Shown: in pieces, positions 22,376-29,807 of the stretch | How the letters are laid out: every line of letters begins with the position of its first letter | How positions within the stretch are numbered: the stretch's first letter is position 1 | From: JBDIAR01 sp039812545 | Lineage (GTDB): Bacteria; Actinomycetota; Actinomycetes; Actinomycetales; Dermatophilaceae | Direction of reading: 5' to 3' | DNA: 30,730 bases | NCBI GenBank assembly: GCA_039812545.1 | Contig: JBDIAR010000013.1 | Location: 1 to 30,730 of the forward strand | Program-made: the position numbers and the translations under genes | Notes under the pieces: model-generated | What the model saw: the letters and a program-made list of their open reading frames with translations, nothing else | The model's database searches: none | What the model was told of the DNA's origin: nothing

Positions 22376-23719
22376 GTGACCGGGTTGCGCGCTGGCGTCG
22401 TGGCGACGTTGGACGTCCTGCGGTTGGGACTGTCGATGGTCGCGGCCCGCTGGCCGACGCTGCTGACGATCTTCTTGTTCGGTGCGGCTGCCCGGTATGC
22501 CGTGTTGTGGGGCGTGGTGCTGCTCAGCCGGATCCACACGAATCTCGCGCTCTTCGCCCTTCCGCTCGCCCCGTTGGCCACCCTGAGCGCCATGCTGCTC
22601 ATGTTGCGGCTCCTCGAACCCGACCTGGACCCGCTCGCGCCGCCCCCGGCCGGTGGCTCGGTGCTCAAGGACCGGCTGGCGATGCTGTCCAGCGTCCTGG
22701 TGCCCTTTCTGGTGCTGTATGCCGCGCAGGGCTACCTGGCCAAGGACACCCGCATCTTCGTCCACTCCCTCTTCCTGGACGCCTATCTCGACAGCGGCTT
22801 CGACAAGCTCGACGAGCGCTTCGACTATCTGGACGGCGCACCGCTGGTCATCCTGATCGTCGTGGCGCTGGCGATCCGGTGGGCCATCGACCGGTTCGAC
22901 CTCGCCGAAAAGCATGCCGGTATCGGGATCTTCGGCGGCTATGTCGAGGTGTTGTGGATGGTCACCTTGGCCAAGACCTTCAGCAATTACCTCGGGACGG
23001 CCCGGGACTGGGTGTTCGAGCGGCGGGCCGTGGACGCCACGGTCACCTGGTGGCATGAGTTCGTCGACCAGCTCGGCTGGTTCACCGCGCCACTGCGGTG
23101 GGCCACCCAGGCCGTCACCAATCTGTTGACCCATGCGGACGTCGTCTTCGTCATCCCGATCGCCTGGCTGGTCACCGGCGCCGTCGTCTACAACCGGCGG
23201 ATCGAGGGCGAACTCGACGCGGTACGGCAGTCCCGGGAGTGGTTCGCCCGGCAACGCGAGCGGGTGCCGACTCCGGTTCGACGGTGGACGCGCGACGTCG
23301 GTGGTTCACTGGTCGACCGCTTCAACGGCGTGCTCAAAGGTATGCGGGTGGTCGCCGTCGCCGGCTTCGCGCCGGTGCTGCTGTTCTGCCTGGTGTTCGT
23401 GCTGGCCCGCCAGGCCCGTGATCTGGTGGTCGAGGTCTTCCGCTGGGTGATCGGCCCGCGATCGCCGGATACCTTCTACGCGCTCGAGCCGTATCTGACG
23501 ATGGCGGCCGACGCGGCATACACGATCCTGCTGGTCGCCTTGTTGTCCGCCGCGATCCACCGGATCGGGGCGGACCTGCCGGCGGCCCTGGAGGAGAACG
23601 TCCAGGAGGAGACGGCCCGGCAGGAGAAGGCCCTGGAGGAGAACGTCCAGGATGAGAACGCCGTGCCGGGGAAGGCCCCGACGCGGCGGGACGGGGAGTC
23701 GTCGATCCTGCCGGCGTGA
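22376..23719 (+). CDS. Multi-pass membrane protein of unknown function
   Basis: I do not recognise this 447-residue protein. It has about seven hydrophobic segments: roughly residues 18-50, 57-80, 100-118, 158-172, 184-205, 255-276 and 320-345, with another near 375-395. Charged loops lie between them, including a long basic loop at about 280-315 (RRIEGELDAVRQSREWFARQRERV). The C-terminal 45 residues are hydrophilic, Glu-rich and contain a 15-residue duplication starting ALEENVQ. No transporter signature, active-site motif or signal peptide is visible. It is convergent with the three-gene operon at 23740-25777 and separated from it by a terminator-like hairpin; whether they work together is unknown. 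Confidence 0.8.
   Translation: MTGLRAGVVATLDVLRLGLSMVAARWPTLLTIFLFGAAARYAVLWGVVLLSRIHTNLALFALPLAPLATLSAMLLMLRLLEPDLDPLAPPPAGGSVLKDRLAMLSSVLVPFLVLYAAQGYLAKDTRIFVHSLFLDAYLDSGFDKLDERFDYLDGAPLVILIVVALAIRWAIDRFDLAEKHAGIGIFGGYVEVLWMVTLAKTFSNYLGTARDWVFERRAVDATVTWWHEFVDQLGWFTAPLRWATQAVTNLLTHADVVFVIPIAWLVTGAVVYNRRIEGELDAVRQSREWFARQRERVPTPVRRWTRDVGGSLVDRFNGVLKGMRVVAVAGFAPVLLFCLVFVLARQARDLVVEVFRWVIGPRSPDTFYALEPYLTMAADAAYTILLVALLSAAIHRIGADLPAALEENVQEETARQEKALEENVQDENAVPGKAPTRRDGESSILPA
23585..23652 (+). repeat. 45-bp tandem duplication in the membrane-protein tail
   Basis: A 23-bp identical block begins at 23585 and again at 23630, a period of 45 bp (15 codons). It duplicates ALEENVQ followed by an acidic residue. 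The second unit has diverged beyond the block. Confidence 0.8.
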
Positions 23720-23721
23720 TC

Positions 23722-23737
23722 GCCGGTGCCCTCACCG
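23722..23737. terminator. Hairpin between convergent genes
   Basis: CCGGTG (23722-23727) and CACCGG (23732-23737) form a perfect 6-bp stem with a 4-nt loop, filling the 20-bp gap between stops at 23719 and 23740. It can act on both strands; there is no U-tract. Confidence 0.5.
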
Positions 23738-23739
23738 GG

Positions 23740-24396
23740 TCAGCCCGCGACCCGCACGGCGATCACCTGCGGAGCGGTGGTGCGGATCTCCACGCGGTCC
23801 GGTCGCACCCCCTGCGGGGTCACCACATAGCTGACGATCGTCGATGCGGCCCGCTTAGTGTTGTCGGGGTCGACGCCGTACGCGCCCGTCGGACAGGGGT
23901 TGACCGGTTCGATCTGACCTCGGCCATCGAGCAGGCCGGGCAGTTTGCCGGCATACCGGTTGTCGTCGGAATCCCGCAGGAAGATGCCGCGGCATACCAG
24001 GGTGCCACCCGACGGGCCGTCCCAGTCCATGACGATCTGCCACAGGTCGGACCGCTCCGGGATCGTGACCGCCGTCCGCATCCCCGTCGAGTAGTCGAAC
24101 ACCTCGCGCACGGTGCGGATGGTGACCAGCCGGACGCGGTACTCCTGCCCGGTCAGCTTCTCGGTCACGCCGACCCAGCCCTGCGGATCGGGCCAATGGA
24201 CCTCGGAGTAGTCGACTTGGGTTCGGACCTGGACCAATCGCCCGCTCGCGGCGCCGAAGGCGAGCAGCGCGGCAACCGGCAACAGGATCAGGCCCCGGCG
24301 GTTGCGTCGCCAGAACCGGTCACTCGAGCGGGTCGGCGGAGCGTCGGCGGGGGCACTGGCGGGAGCACCGAGCGGAGCGCCGGCGGGAGCACTCAT
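23740..24396 (-). CDS. Membrane-anchored exported protein of unknown function (third of operon)
   Basis: I do not recognise this 218-residue protein. Residues 1-34 are an Ala/Pro-rich cytoplasmic tail ending in basic RRNRRG; residues about 35-52 are a membrane helix; the rest is predicted outside the membrane. The outer part looks like a beta-rich domain (EYRVRLVTIRTV, DLWQIVMDWDG, TLVCRGIFLRDSDDNRYAG, IVSYVVTPQGVRPDRVEIRT) and has two cysteines. Its ATG at 24396 overlaps the upstream stop. Similar plan and strand spacing in the two upstream genes suggest the three are distant paralogues, possibly with an immunoglobulin-like (DUF4352-type) fold; this is an impression and not an alignment. Confidence 0.75.
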   Translation of the reverse strand: MSAPAGAPLGAPASAPADAPPTRSSDRFWRRNRRGLILLPVAALLAFGAASGRLVQVRTQVDYSEVHWPDPQGWVGVTEKLTGQEYRVRLVTIRTVREVFDYSTGMRTAVTIPERSDLWQIVMDWDGPSGGTLVCRGIFLRDSDDNRYAGKLPGLLDGRGQIEPVNPCPTGAYGVDPDNTKRAASTIVSYVVTPQGVRPDRVEIRTTAPQVIAVRVAG

Positions 24397-25001
24397 CGCA
24401 GGGTCCTCATCGGTGCTGCGGGTTCAGCGGGCGCCAGGGGGAGCTCGTCCCGGTCGCGCCAGGTCTGCACCATCTGGGTCGTGATCGCGGGGTCGATGTG
24501 GACGATCTCGGTCCACCGGTCGTCGAAGTCGGTGGCCGCGATCTCCACGATCGCCCCGGGCAGGTCGTCGGGGTCGACCTCGAACTGGAATCGGCAGATG
24601 ACGGGAATCCCCGGGTTGCTCCCCGGGCAGCCGCCGAGGGCGGCGTGCACGTACGTCGTCCCGTCGGGGGCCAGGATCGAGACCCGGCCCGGGTACTCCG
24701 GTTCGCCGACGGACTCCCAACGCACGGTGGCGACCACCCACAACCCGGGCGTGGCCTGCGGTGTCCTCAGCTCGACGAGCCGGCGACCGCCGTCGACGGA
24801 CAGGGCGGTGATCTTGGCGTAGCCGGTCACGGTCTCCTGACCGAGTTCGGCGGTGCGCACGAACGCGCGAGTGGCCCGGCCACCATCGTCGGAACTCTTG
24901 TCGATCGCCAGCCCCACCGACAGGGCCCCGAGCAGCAGCACGCCGGAGGAAACCCCGCCGGCGAGGCGTCGCGGGTTCAGCCGGACCGCGGGGACCCTCA
25001 T
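24393..25001 (-). CDS. Membrane-anchored exported protein of unknown function (second of operon)
   Basis: This 202-residue protein has a short basic N-terminus (MRVPAVRLNPRR), one membrane helix at about residues 14-33, and an outer domain with beta-like runs: GYAKITALSVDGGRRLVELRT, LWVVATVRWESVG, RVSILAPDGTTYVHAAL, and VICRFQFEVDPDDLPGAIVEIAA. Two cysteines (in GGCPGSNPG and VICRF) could pair outside the cell. No family is recognised. The ATG at 25001 overlaps the stop of the upstream gene as ATGA, and its own stop overlaps the next start. The longer open frame to 25412 runs antiparallel to nothing useful and merely overlaps the upstream gene in another frame. Confidence 0.75.
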   Translation of the reverse strand: MRVPAVRLNPRRLAGGVSSGVLLLGALSVGLAIDKSSDDGGRATRAFVRTAELGQETVTGYAKITALSVDGGRRLVELRTPQATPGLWVVATVRWESVGEPEYPGRVSILAPDGTTYVHAALGGCPGSNPGIPVICRFQFEVDPDDLPGAIVEIAATDFDDRWTEIVHIDPAITTQMVQTWRDRDELPLAPAEPAAPMRTLR

Positions 25002-25777
25002 GTCGAGTGTCCGGTGATCGGCAGGTCGGCACGGTAGGCCTCGGTCGCGTCCTTCCAGTCCATCAGCGCGGGCTGCAGCCAGTCCTGTCGCCAGGTCTGC
25101 CGGTTGACGACCAGCGTCAAGCTCGTGGGCTCGGGTTCGCTCAACGATTGCTTCCACACGAAGGCCACCGGATAGGTCAGTTTGGGGGACGCAGAACTGA
25201 ACGGCTCGTATGCCGGAAGCTCCACGAACGCCTCGGTCGGGACGAAGCGCGGGCTGCCGTCCTTGCTCTGGAGTTCGACCTCGTCCTCGACGGCACCGGC
25301 GGTGCCCTTGGTGGCGTCCCACAGCTTCGGTGCCTGGATGCCGAGGACCCAGCGCAGGGTCCCGATGCCGACGGTTCGGTCGCTGTCGTTGCGCAGCTGC
25401 GCCTCGACCCACACCAGCCGGAATCCCTCGCCGGCCTTGACGGAGCGTCGATAGCCGCCGTCCGCCGGCGCGGGCGGACCGTACTCGGGACCCGTGCCCA
25501 CCCGGGTGATCGTCAAGACCACCGGCGCGGCATCGAGCTGTCTCCCGATCTCGATCCCGGCGACCTTGTTCGCATCAGTGCGGTCGAGACCGCCGAATGC
25601 CCCGGACAGCAACAGGGCCACCGTCCCGGCGCCGTACATCACGTGCCGCAACGGTCGATCGGTCACCCAGGCGAGGAACCCGCGCCAGCCGTGGCGCGGT
25701 GGCTCGCCTGCTGCGCCCGATGCGCCCGGTGTGGCGGGTCGGCTCGGCGACGTCGACCCGCTCGGCTGGTTGGCCAC
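24998..25777 (-). CDS. Membrane-anchored exported protein of unknown function (first of operon)
   Basis: This 259-residue protein begins with a Pro/Ser/Ala-rich cytoplasmic tail of about 45 residues, then one membrane helix (about 47-64), then an outer domain. The domain has the pattern of DUF4352-like immunoglobulin folds: PVVLTITRVGTG, a long insertion, FRLVWVEAQLRNDSDRTVGIGTLRWVL, and near the end LTYPVAFVWKQ with TSLTLVVNRQTW. It has no cysteine in the outer part. The GTG at 25777 has TAGGAT 6 nt upstream and no Shine-Dalgarno, so the operon is probably transcribed leaderless from here. Function is unknown. Confidence 0.75.
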   Translation of the reverse strand: MANQPSGSTSPSRPATPGASGAAGEPPRHGWRGFLAWVTDRPLRHVMYGAGTVALLLSGAFGGLDRTDANKVAGIEIGRQLDAAPVVLTITRVGTGPEYGPPAPADGGYRRSVKAGEGFRLVWVEAQLRNDSDRTVGIGTLRWVLGIQAPKLWDATKGTAGAVEDEVELQSKDGSPRFVPTEAFVELPAYEPFSSASPKLTYPVAFVWKQSLSEPEPTSLTLVVNRQTWRQDWLQPALMDWKDATEAYRADLPITGHST

Positions 25778-25783
25778 CCGCCG

Positions 25784-25789
25784 ATCCTA
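25784..25789 (-). promoter_or_regulatory. Likely -10 box of a leaderless promoter (three-gene membrane operon)
   Basis: On the minus strand TAGGAT stands 6 nt before the GTG that ends at 25777. It is the only candidate promoter for the operon reading down to 23740. Confidence 0.5.
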
Positions 25790-25863
25790 CTGAGCCACCG
25801 CCCGCCCGGGGCCGGACTCGCGAGGTCTCCGGCTCGCCTCATCGCACTGCCATCATGGTGGCC

Positions 25864-26442
25864 ATGCCCTCGTATGTCGCGTTGCTGCGCTCGGTCAACG
25901 TCAAGCCGCGGTGGGTGAAGATGGAGCGGTTGCGTGCGGCGATGACGGACGCCGGGTATGCCGGTGTCGAGACCCATATCCAAAGCGGCAATGTCTACTT
26001 CGAAACGACGGGTCGATCGCCCGATCGGGTCGCCGCGGCGCTGGAAACGCTGCTGGCTGAGGAGTTCGGTTTCCAGATCCCGGTCATCCTGCGACGGCCG
26101 ACCGACCTCGGGACGCTCGTGGCGGCATACGACGAACTCGAACCGCCCGCGATGGATCCGCCCACCGAACCGGGGGACCTGCGGCCCTATGTCGTCTTCC
26201 TGACCCAGGACGCGCCGACCGAACTGGCCGATGCGCTGACGCAGTGGGCGCTGCCGGGGGAACGCGCGGTCGTGCTCGGCCGACACGCGATCTGCTGGTA
26301 TGCCGGTCCGGTCCACGCGGCGAAACTGCCGACCCACCGGATCTGGCGTTCGGCTGTCGGGCCGGTCACGTCTCGGGACCTCAAGGTGGTCCGGGCGCTG
26401 GCGCAGCGGTGGGGCGGGCCGGTCAAGCGGAGGACCGGGTGA
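25864..26442 (+). CDS. DUF1697 domain protein
   Basis: This 192-residue protein matches DUF1697, a small cytoplasmic family with a ferredoxin-like N-terminal fold and no assigned reaction. Family features are the start YVALLRSVNV, MERLRAAMTDAGYAGVETHIQSGNVYFE, and the C-terminal SRDLKVVRALAQRW. The usual GINVGG near the N-terminus is replaced by SVNVKPRW. I chose the ATG at 25864 for its family-like N-terminus; the in-frame ATG at 25855 would add three residues. The gene lies 4 bp before a methyltransferase gene and probably shares its transcript. Confidence 0.85.
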   Translation: MPSYVALLRSVNVKPRWVKMERLRAAMTDAGYAGVETHIQSGNVYFETTGRSPDRVAAALETLLAEEFGFQIPVILRRPTDLGTLVAAYDELEPPAMDPPTEPGDLRPYVVFLTQDAPTELADALTQWALPGERAVVLGRHAICWYAGPVHAAKLPTHRIWRSAVGPVTSRDLKVVRALAQRWGGPVKRRTG

Positions 26443-26446
26443 CGCG

Positions 26447-27487
26447 GTGAGGATCGTGCTGGAGGTGCTGGACGGCGTCGGTCCGTATGTGCTGGCGGAG
26501 CTGCGACGCGTCCTGCCGGCCGGGGTGGTCGAGTCCGTCGGGCCCACCGAGATCGTCGTCGTGGTCCCCGAGGGGGCGCACGACGACGAGCCGGCCACCC
26601 TGCGAGAGGTGCGTGGCCTGCGCACCCCGGTCGCGGCATACCTCGCCCTGGGCTTCCCGATCCGGCGGCCGCGCGAGCTGCTGGCCAGCGAGAACCTCGC
26701 CCGCATCACCGCGGCCATCGCCACCATCCGTCGGGTTCGGCCGCGGTTGGCGTTCTCCTCGTTCCGGTTCGGGGCGGCGGGGGCGGACAGTACGGAGTTC
26801 GTCCGGCTGGCCGGCGAACTGTCCGAGGCGACCGGCCTGGCATACGACCCGGTCGAGGGAGATCTGCTGATCCGCGTCCGGCCGGCGCCGAGCGGGACGG
26901 GTTGGGAGGTCCTGCCACGGATCACGCCGCGGCCGCTGTCGGCGCGCGCCTGGCGGGTGGCGGACTATCCCGGGGCCGTCAACGCGACCATCGCCGCGGC
27001 CGTCGTCGAGGCGATGGAGCCGCGCCCCGAGGACCGGTTCGTCGACCTGATGTGCGGCTCCGGCACCCTGCTCGTCGAACGCCTGGCCCGGGGTCCCGCC
27101 GCCCGGCTGGTCGGGGTCGACGTCAACCCGGCGGCCATCGCGGCGGCGCAGGCCAACCAGCGGGCCGCCCGGTACAAGGGCCGGATCGACTGGGTGACCG
27201 CCGACGTCCTCACCTGGTCCGATCCGGACGCCTCGTTCACGTCGCTGGTCGTCAATCCGCCGTGGGGCGAACTCGTCGGCGACCACGACGACAACGACCG
27301 GCTGTATGCCGGAATGCTGGCGGCGGCATACCGGCTGTCCGCACCCCACGCCCGACTCGGCGTGCTCACGCACGACATCCGCCGGTTCGAGCGCATCCTG
27401 GCCGGACAGGACCAGTGGGTCGGGGGCGAGGGGATCCGGTTCTTCCAGAAGGGCCACCACCCCCGGCTCTACCTGTTGCGGCGGTGA
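26447..27487 (+). CDS. SAM-dependent methyltransferase of the RlmL/TrmN (UPF0020) type
   Basis: This 346-residue protein is a likely RNA methyltransferase. The C-terminal half is a Rossmann-type domain: FVDLMCGSGTLLVE (from F198) binds S-adenosylmethionine, GVDVNPAAIAAAQANQ holds the acidic ribose ligand, and NPPW (270-273) is the catalytic motif of amino-methylating N-MTases, as in RlmL and TrmN guanine-N2 enzymes. The N-terminal half carries LAFSSFRFG and RVRPAPSGTGWEVLPRITPRPLSARAWRV, compatible with a diverged THUMP-like RNA-binding region. Substrate position is unknown. The GTG at 26447 follows the DUF1697 stop by 4 nt, with GGAGGA at 26429-26434. Its end overlaps the convergent YbaK-type gene by 19 bp. 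Confidence 0.85.
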   Translation: MRIVLEVLDGVGPYVLAELRRVLPAGVVESVGPTEIVVVVPEGAHDDEPATLREVRGLRTPVAAYLALGFPIRRPRELLASENLARITAAIATIRRVRPRLAFSSFRFGAAGADSTEFVRLAGELSEATGLAYDPVEGDLLIRVRPAPSGTGWEVLPRITPRPLSARAWRVADYPGAVNATIAAAVVEAMEPRPEDRFVDLMCGSGTLLVERLARGPAARLVGVDVNPAAIAAAQANQRAARYKGRIDWVTADVLTWSDPDASFTSLVVNPPWGELVGDHDDNDRLYAGMLAAAYRLSAPHARLGVLTHDIRRFERILAGQDQWVGGEGIRFFQKGHHPRLYLLRR

Positions 27488-27987
27488 TCTGTCGCCCGTT
27501 CCTCGGACCTCTCCTCGGGAGGGTCGCTGACGTCGGCGACCCGGGCGTCGAGGGCGGTCAGGACCGCGTCGGCATCCAGGGTCAGCCCCACCCCGTGCGC
27601 ACCGGACCCCATCGAGATCCGCCGCCCGCGGATTGCGGGGTCCGCGACGACCGGCCAGGCCCGGGTCGATCCGAACGGGGTGATCGTGCCGCGCTCGTAC
27701 CCGGTCACGGCCTGCGCCGCCGCGGCGTCGGGCATGGACAGCCGGCTCACCCCGAGCAGGGCGCGCAGCTTGGGCCAGGAGAACTCGCGGTCCCCGGGGA
27801 CCAGCACGAACAGATAGTCGTCCTCGCCGCGGCGCACCACCAGCGTCTTGACGAGATCGCGCGGTTCGATGCCGCGCAGCGCCGCGGCCTCGGCGAGCGA
27901 GGAGACCCGGCCGTGGCGGGTGATCTCGTATGCCAGACCCGCCGCCTCGACGGCCGCTACCGCGCGCTCCTCGCTCATGCCGGCCAT
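27469..27987 (-). CDS. YbaK/EbsC-type aminoacyl-tRNA deacylase
   Basis: This 172-residue protein belongs to the YbaK/ProX editing family, which hydrolyses mischarged Cys- or Ala-tRNA(Pro). The conserved lysine is K47 in DLVKTLVVR; other family pieces are YLFVLVPGDREFSWPKLRALL, GTITPFGSTR and the closing RRISMGSGAHGVGLTLDADAVLTAL. The start is uncertain: ATG 27987 (used), ATG 27978, or GTG 28020, the last with CAGCGT 6 nt upstream. None has a Shine-Dalgarno. The gene is divergent from the aminotransferase, and the two likely -10 elements would overlap. Which tRNA it edits cannot be told from sequence. Confidence 0.87.
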   Translation of the reverse strand: MAGMSEERAVAAVEAAGLAYEITRHGRVSSLAEAAALRGIEPRDLVKTLVVRRGEDDYLFVLVPGDREFSWPKLRALLGVSRLSMPDAAAAQAVTGYERGTITPFGSTRAWPVVADPAIRGRRISMGSGAHGVGLTLDADAVLTALDARVADVSDPPEERSEERATDHRRNR

Positions 27988-28025
27988 GCTGTCACACCGC
28001 TGATCCGCGTCACTGCCCACGGGTT

Positions 28026-28031
28026 TACGCT
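28026..28031 (+). promoter_or_regulatory. Likely -10 box of a leaderless promoter (aminotransferase)
   Basis: TACGCT ends exactly 6 nt before the GTG at 28038. Read on the other strand, the overlapping CAGCGT (28027-28032) lies 6 nt before the GTG at 28020, so the same bases may serve both divergent genes. Confidence 0.5.
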
Positions 28032-28037
28032 GGCCGG

Positions 28038-29231
28038 GTGCGCTCCTGGATCCCCTCCCGCCGCGGTGCCGTCGAACCGTTCCACGTCATGGAGGTCCTC
28101 AAGGCGGTCGCCGAACGCACAATCACGCACGGCGACGTCGTGACGTTGTGCGTCGGCCAACCCTCGACCCCGGCCCCGGCACCCGTGCGCGCCGCCGCCG
28201 CAGCGGCACTGGAGGCCGATCTGATCGGCTACACCGAGGCGCTCGGGATCCGGAGCCTGCGGGAGGCCATCGCGCGCCATTACCAGGACTGGTATGCCGT
28301 CCCAGTCGACCCCGACCAGGTCGTCGTCACGACCGGCTCATCGGCCGGCTTCACGGCGCTCTTCCTGGCGGCCTTCGACGTCGGCGACACGGTCGCCGTC
28401 ACCCGGCCCGGCTACCCGGCATACCGGAACACCCTGCACGCACTCGGCTGCCGCGTCATCGAACTCGACTGCGGACCGGACACGCGCTACCAACCCACGG
28501 TCGCGATGCTCGACGCCCTCCCGCAGCCCCCGCGCGGACTCGTCGTCGCCAGCCCCGCCAACCCCACCGGCACGATCATCGCCCCCGACGAACTCGCCGC
28601 CATCGCCGCCTGGTGCGCCGAACACGACTGTCTGCTGGTCAGCGACGAGATCTACCACGGCATCACGTATGCCGGTCCGGCCCGGTCCGCCTGGGAGTTC
28701 GACGCGAACTCGGTCGTCGTCGGCTCATTCAGCAAGTACTTCTCGATGACCGGCTGGCGGTTGGGCTGGCTGCTCGCCCCGCCGGCCCTGGTCCGGCCGA
28801 TCGAACTCCTGCTCGGCAATCTCAACCTGTGCGCGCCGACGCTGGCGCAGGTGGCGGCGGTGGCCGCGTTCGAGCCCGAGTCGCACGCCGAGTTGACCGG
28901 TCACGTCCGCCGGTATGCCGAAAACCGGGACATCCTGCTGGCCCGCCTGCCCGAGTTGGGGATCGACGCGTTCGCCCCACCGGACGGGGCGTTCTACGCG
29001 TACTGCGACATCAGTGGGCTGACCGAGGACTCGGCGACGTGGTGCGCGCAGGTCCTGGCCACCACCGGTGTGGCGCTGACTCCGGGCATCGACTTCGCCA
29101 CGTCGTCGCCGGGAGCCGACCCGATGCTGGACGGGCGACGGTTCATGCGGCTGAGCTTCGCGGGCACCCCGGCCCAGATGCACGACGGGATCGATCGACT
29201 GGCGCGCTTCGTCGCGGGTCGCCAAACCTAG
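28038..29231 (+). CDS. PLP-dependent aminotransferase, class I/II (aspartate type)
   Basis: This 397-residue cytoplasmic enzyme is a fold-type I aminotransferase. Seen in order are LCVGQPSTPAPAPVR near the N-terminus, GYTEALGIRSLREAIARHY, VVVTTGSSAGFTALFLAAFD, the aspartate-type SPANPTGT, LVSDEIYHGITY and the PLP-binding K233 in SFSKYFSMTGWRLGW. An arginine for the substrate carboxylate is present late in RFMRLSFAGT. The amino donor cannot be named; members act on aspartate, aromatic or other amino acids. I start at GTG 28038, which fits a leaderless promoter and gives normal length; an upstream in-frame ATG at 27930 would run through the YbaK gene. Its TAG shares the CTAG 29228-29231 with the convergent lipoprotein gene. 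Confidence 0.9.
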   Translation: MRSWIPSRRGAVEPFHVMEVLKAVAERTITHGDVVTLCVGQPSTPAPAPVRAAAAAALEADLIGYTEALGIRSLREAIARHYQDWYAVPVDPDQVVVTTGSSAGFTALFLAAFDVGDTVAVTRPGYPAYRNTLHALGCRVIELDCGPDTRYQPTVAMLDALPQPPRGLVVASPANPTGTIIAPDELAAIAAWCAEHDCLLVSDEIYHGITYAGPARSAWEFDANSVVVGSFSKYFSMTGWRLGWLLAPPALVRPIELLLGNLNLCAPTLAQVAAVAAFEPESHAELTGHVRRYAENRDILLARLPELGIDAFAPPDGAFYAYCDISGLTEDSATWCAQVLATTGVALTPGIDFATSSPGADPMLDGRRFMRLSFAGTPAQMHDGIDRLARFVAGRQT

Positions 29232-29746
29232 CCGAGGTCGGGGTCACGGATCGCGCCCGGGTTGCAGCCGGCTCCGACCGTGGCCACCCAGCCGACCGCC
29301 GGGCGACGCGGTTCGAGGTACCACGCCGCCTTACTCGACGCGAACACGACGTGGCAGATCAGCTGGTCGCGCATCCCGGGGCTGTCGGCGTCGGGTACCC
29401 GCGCCACGAGCTGGTCCCACAGCGCCGCTCCACCGGCATACGAGAGATCCGAGCGACCGGCCGGCGTCGGGATGACGACGAGGGTCCGTTCACCCGCCCG
29501 CACGGTCCAGCGCACCTGCGACAGCAGTCGCCTCGCCGACGAACCGGTCGTCGTTCTGGTGCCGGTGCCGGCGGAAGGAGTGGTGAGCGTGGTCGGGGCG
29601 GAGGCCGGGCTACTCGGCGTCGTCGCCCGGCCGGCCGACGACGGGGTGGCCGCCGACGGGACCGGCGTGGGTCGCTCGCCCGGCGGTGCGGTGCAGCCGG
29701 TCGATCCACAGGCGACGGCGATCAGCGCGGCCACACCCGCCCGCAT
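29228..29746 (-). CDS. DUF2599-like secreted lipoprotein
   Basis: This 172-residue protein has a lipoprotein signal peptide MRAGVAALIAVACGSTGC with C18 as the lipidated residue, followed by a Thr/Ser/Pro-rich spacer of about 60 residues typical of surface-tethered proteins. The C-terminal 100 residues contain SWYLEP-like AAWYLEPRRPAVGWVATVGAGCNPGA, which resembles DUF2599. Two cysteines (ICHVV and GCNPG) may form a disulfide outside the cell. I start at ATG 29746; an ATG at 29800 would put a non-signal sequence in front. Function is unknown. It diverges from the F420-type oxidoreductase 61 bp away. Confidence 0.75.
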   Translation of the reverse strand: MRAGVAALIAVACGSTGCTAPPGERPTPVPSAATPSSAGRATTPSSPASAPTTLTTPSAGTGTRTTTGSSARRLLSQVRWTVRAGERTLVVIPTPAGRSDLSYAGGAALWDQLVARVPDADSPGMRDQLICHVVFASSKAAWYLEPRRPAVGWVATVGAGCNPGAIRDPDLG

Positions 29747-29807
29747 CGCACCACGCACCTCGCCATTGAAACACCCCGACCGGGCGAGCAGGTGCGACAC
29801 TGCCGGT

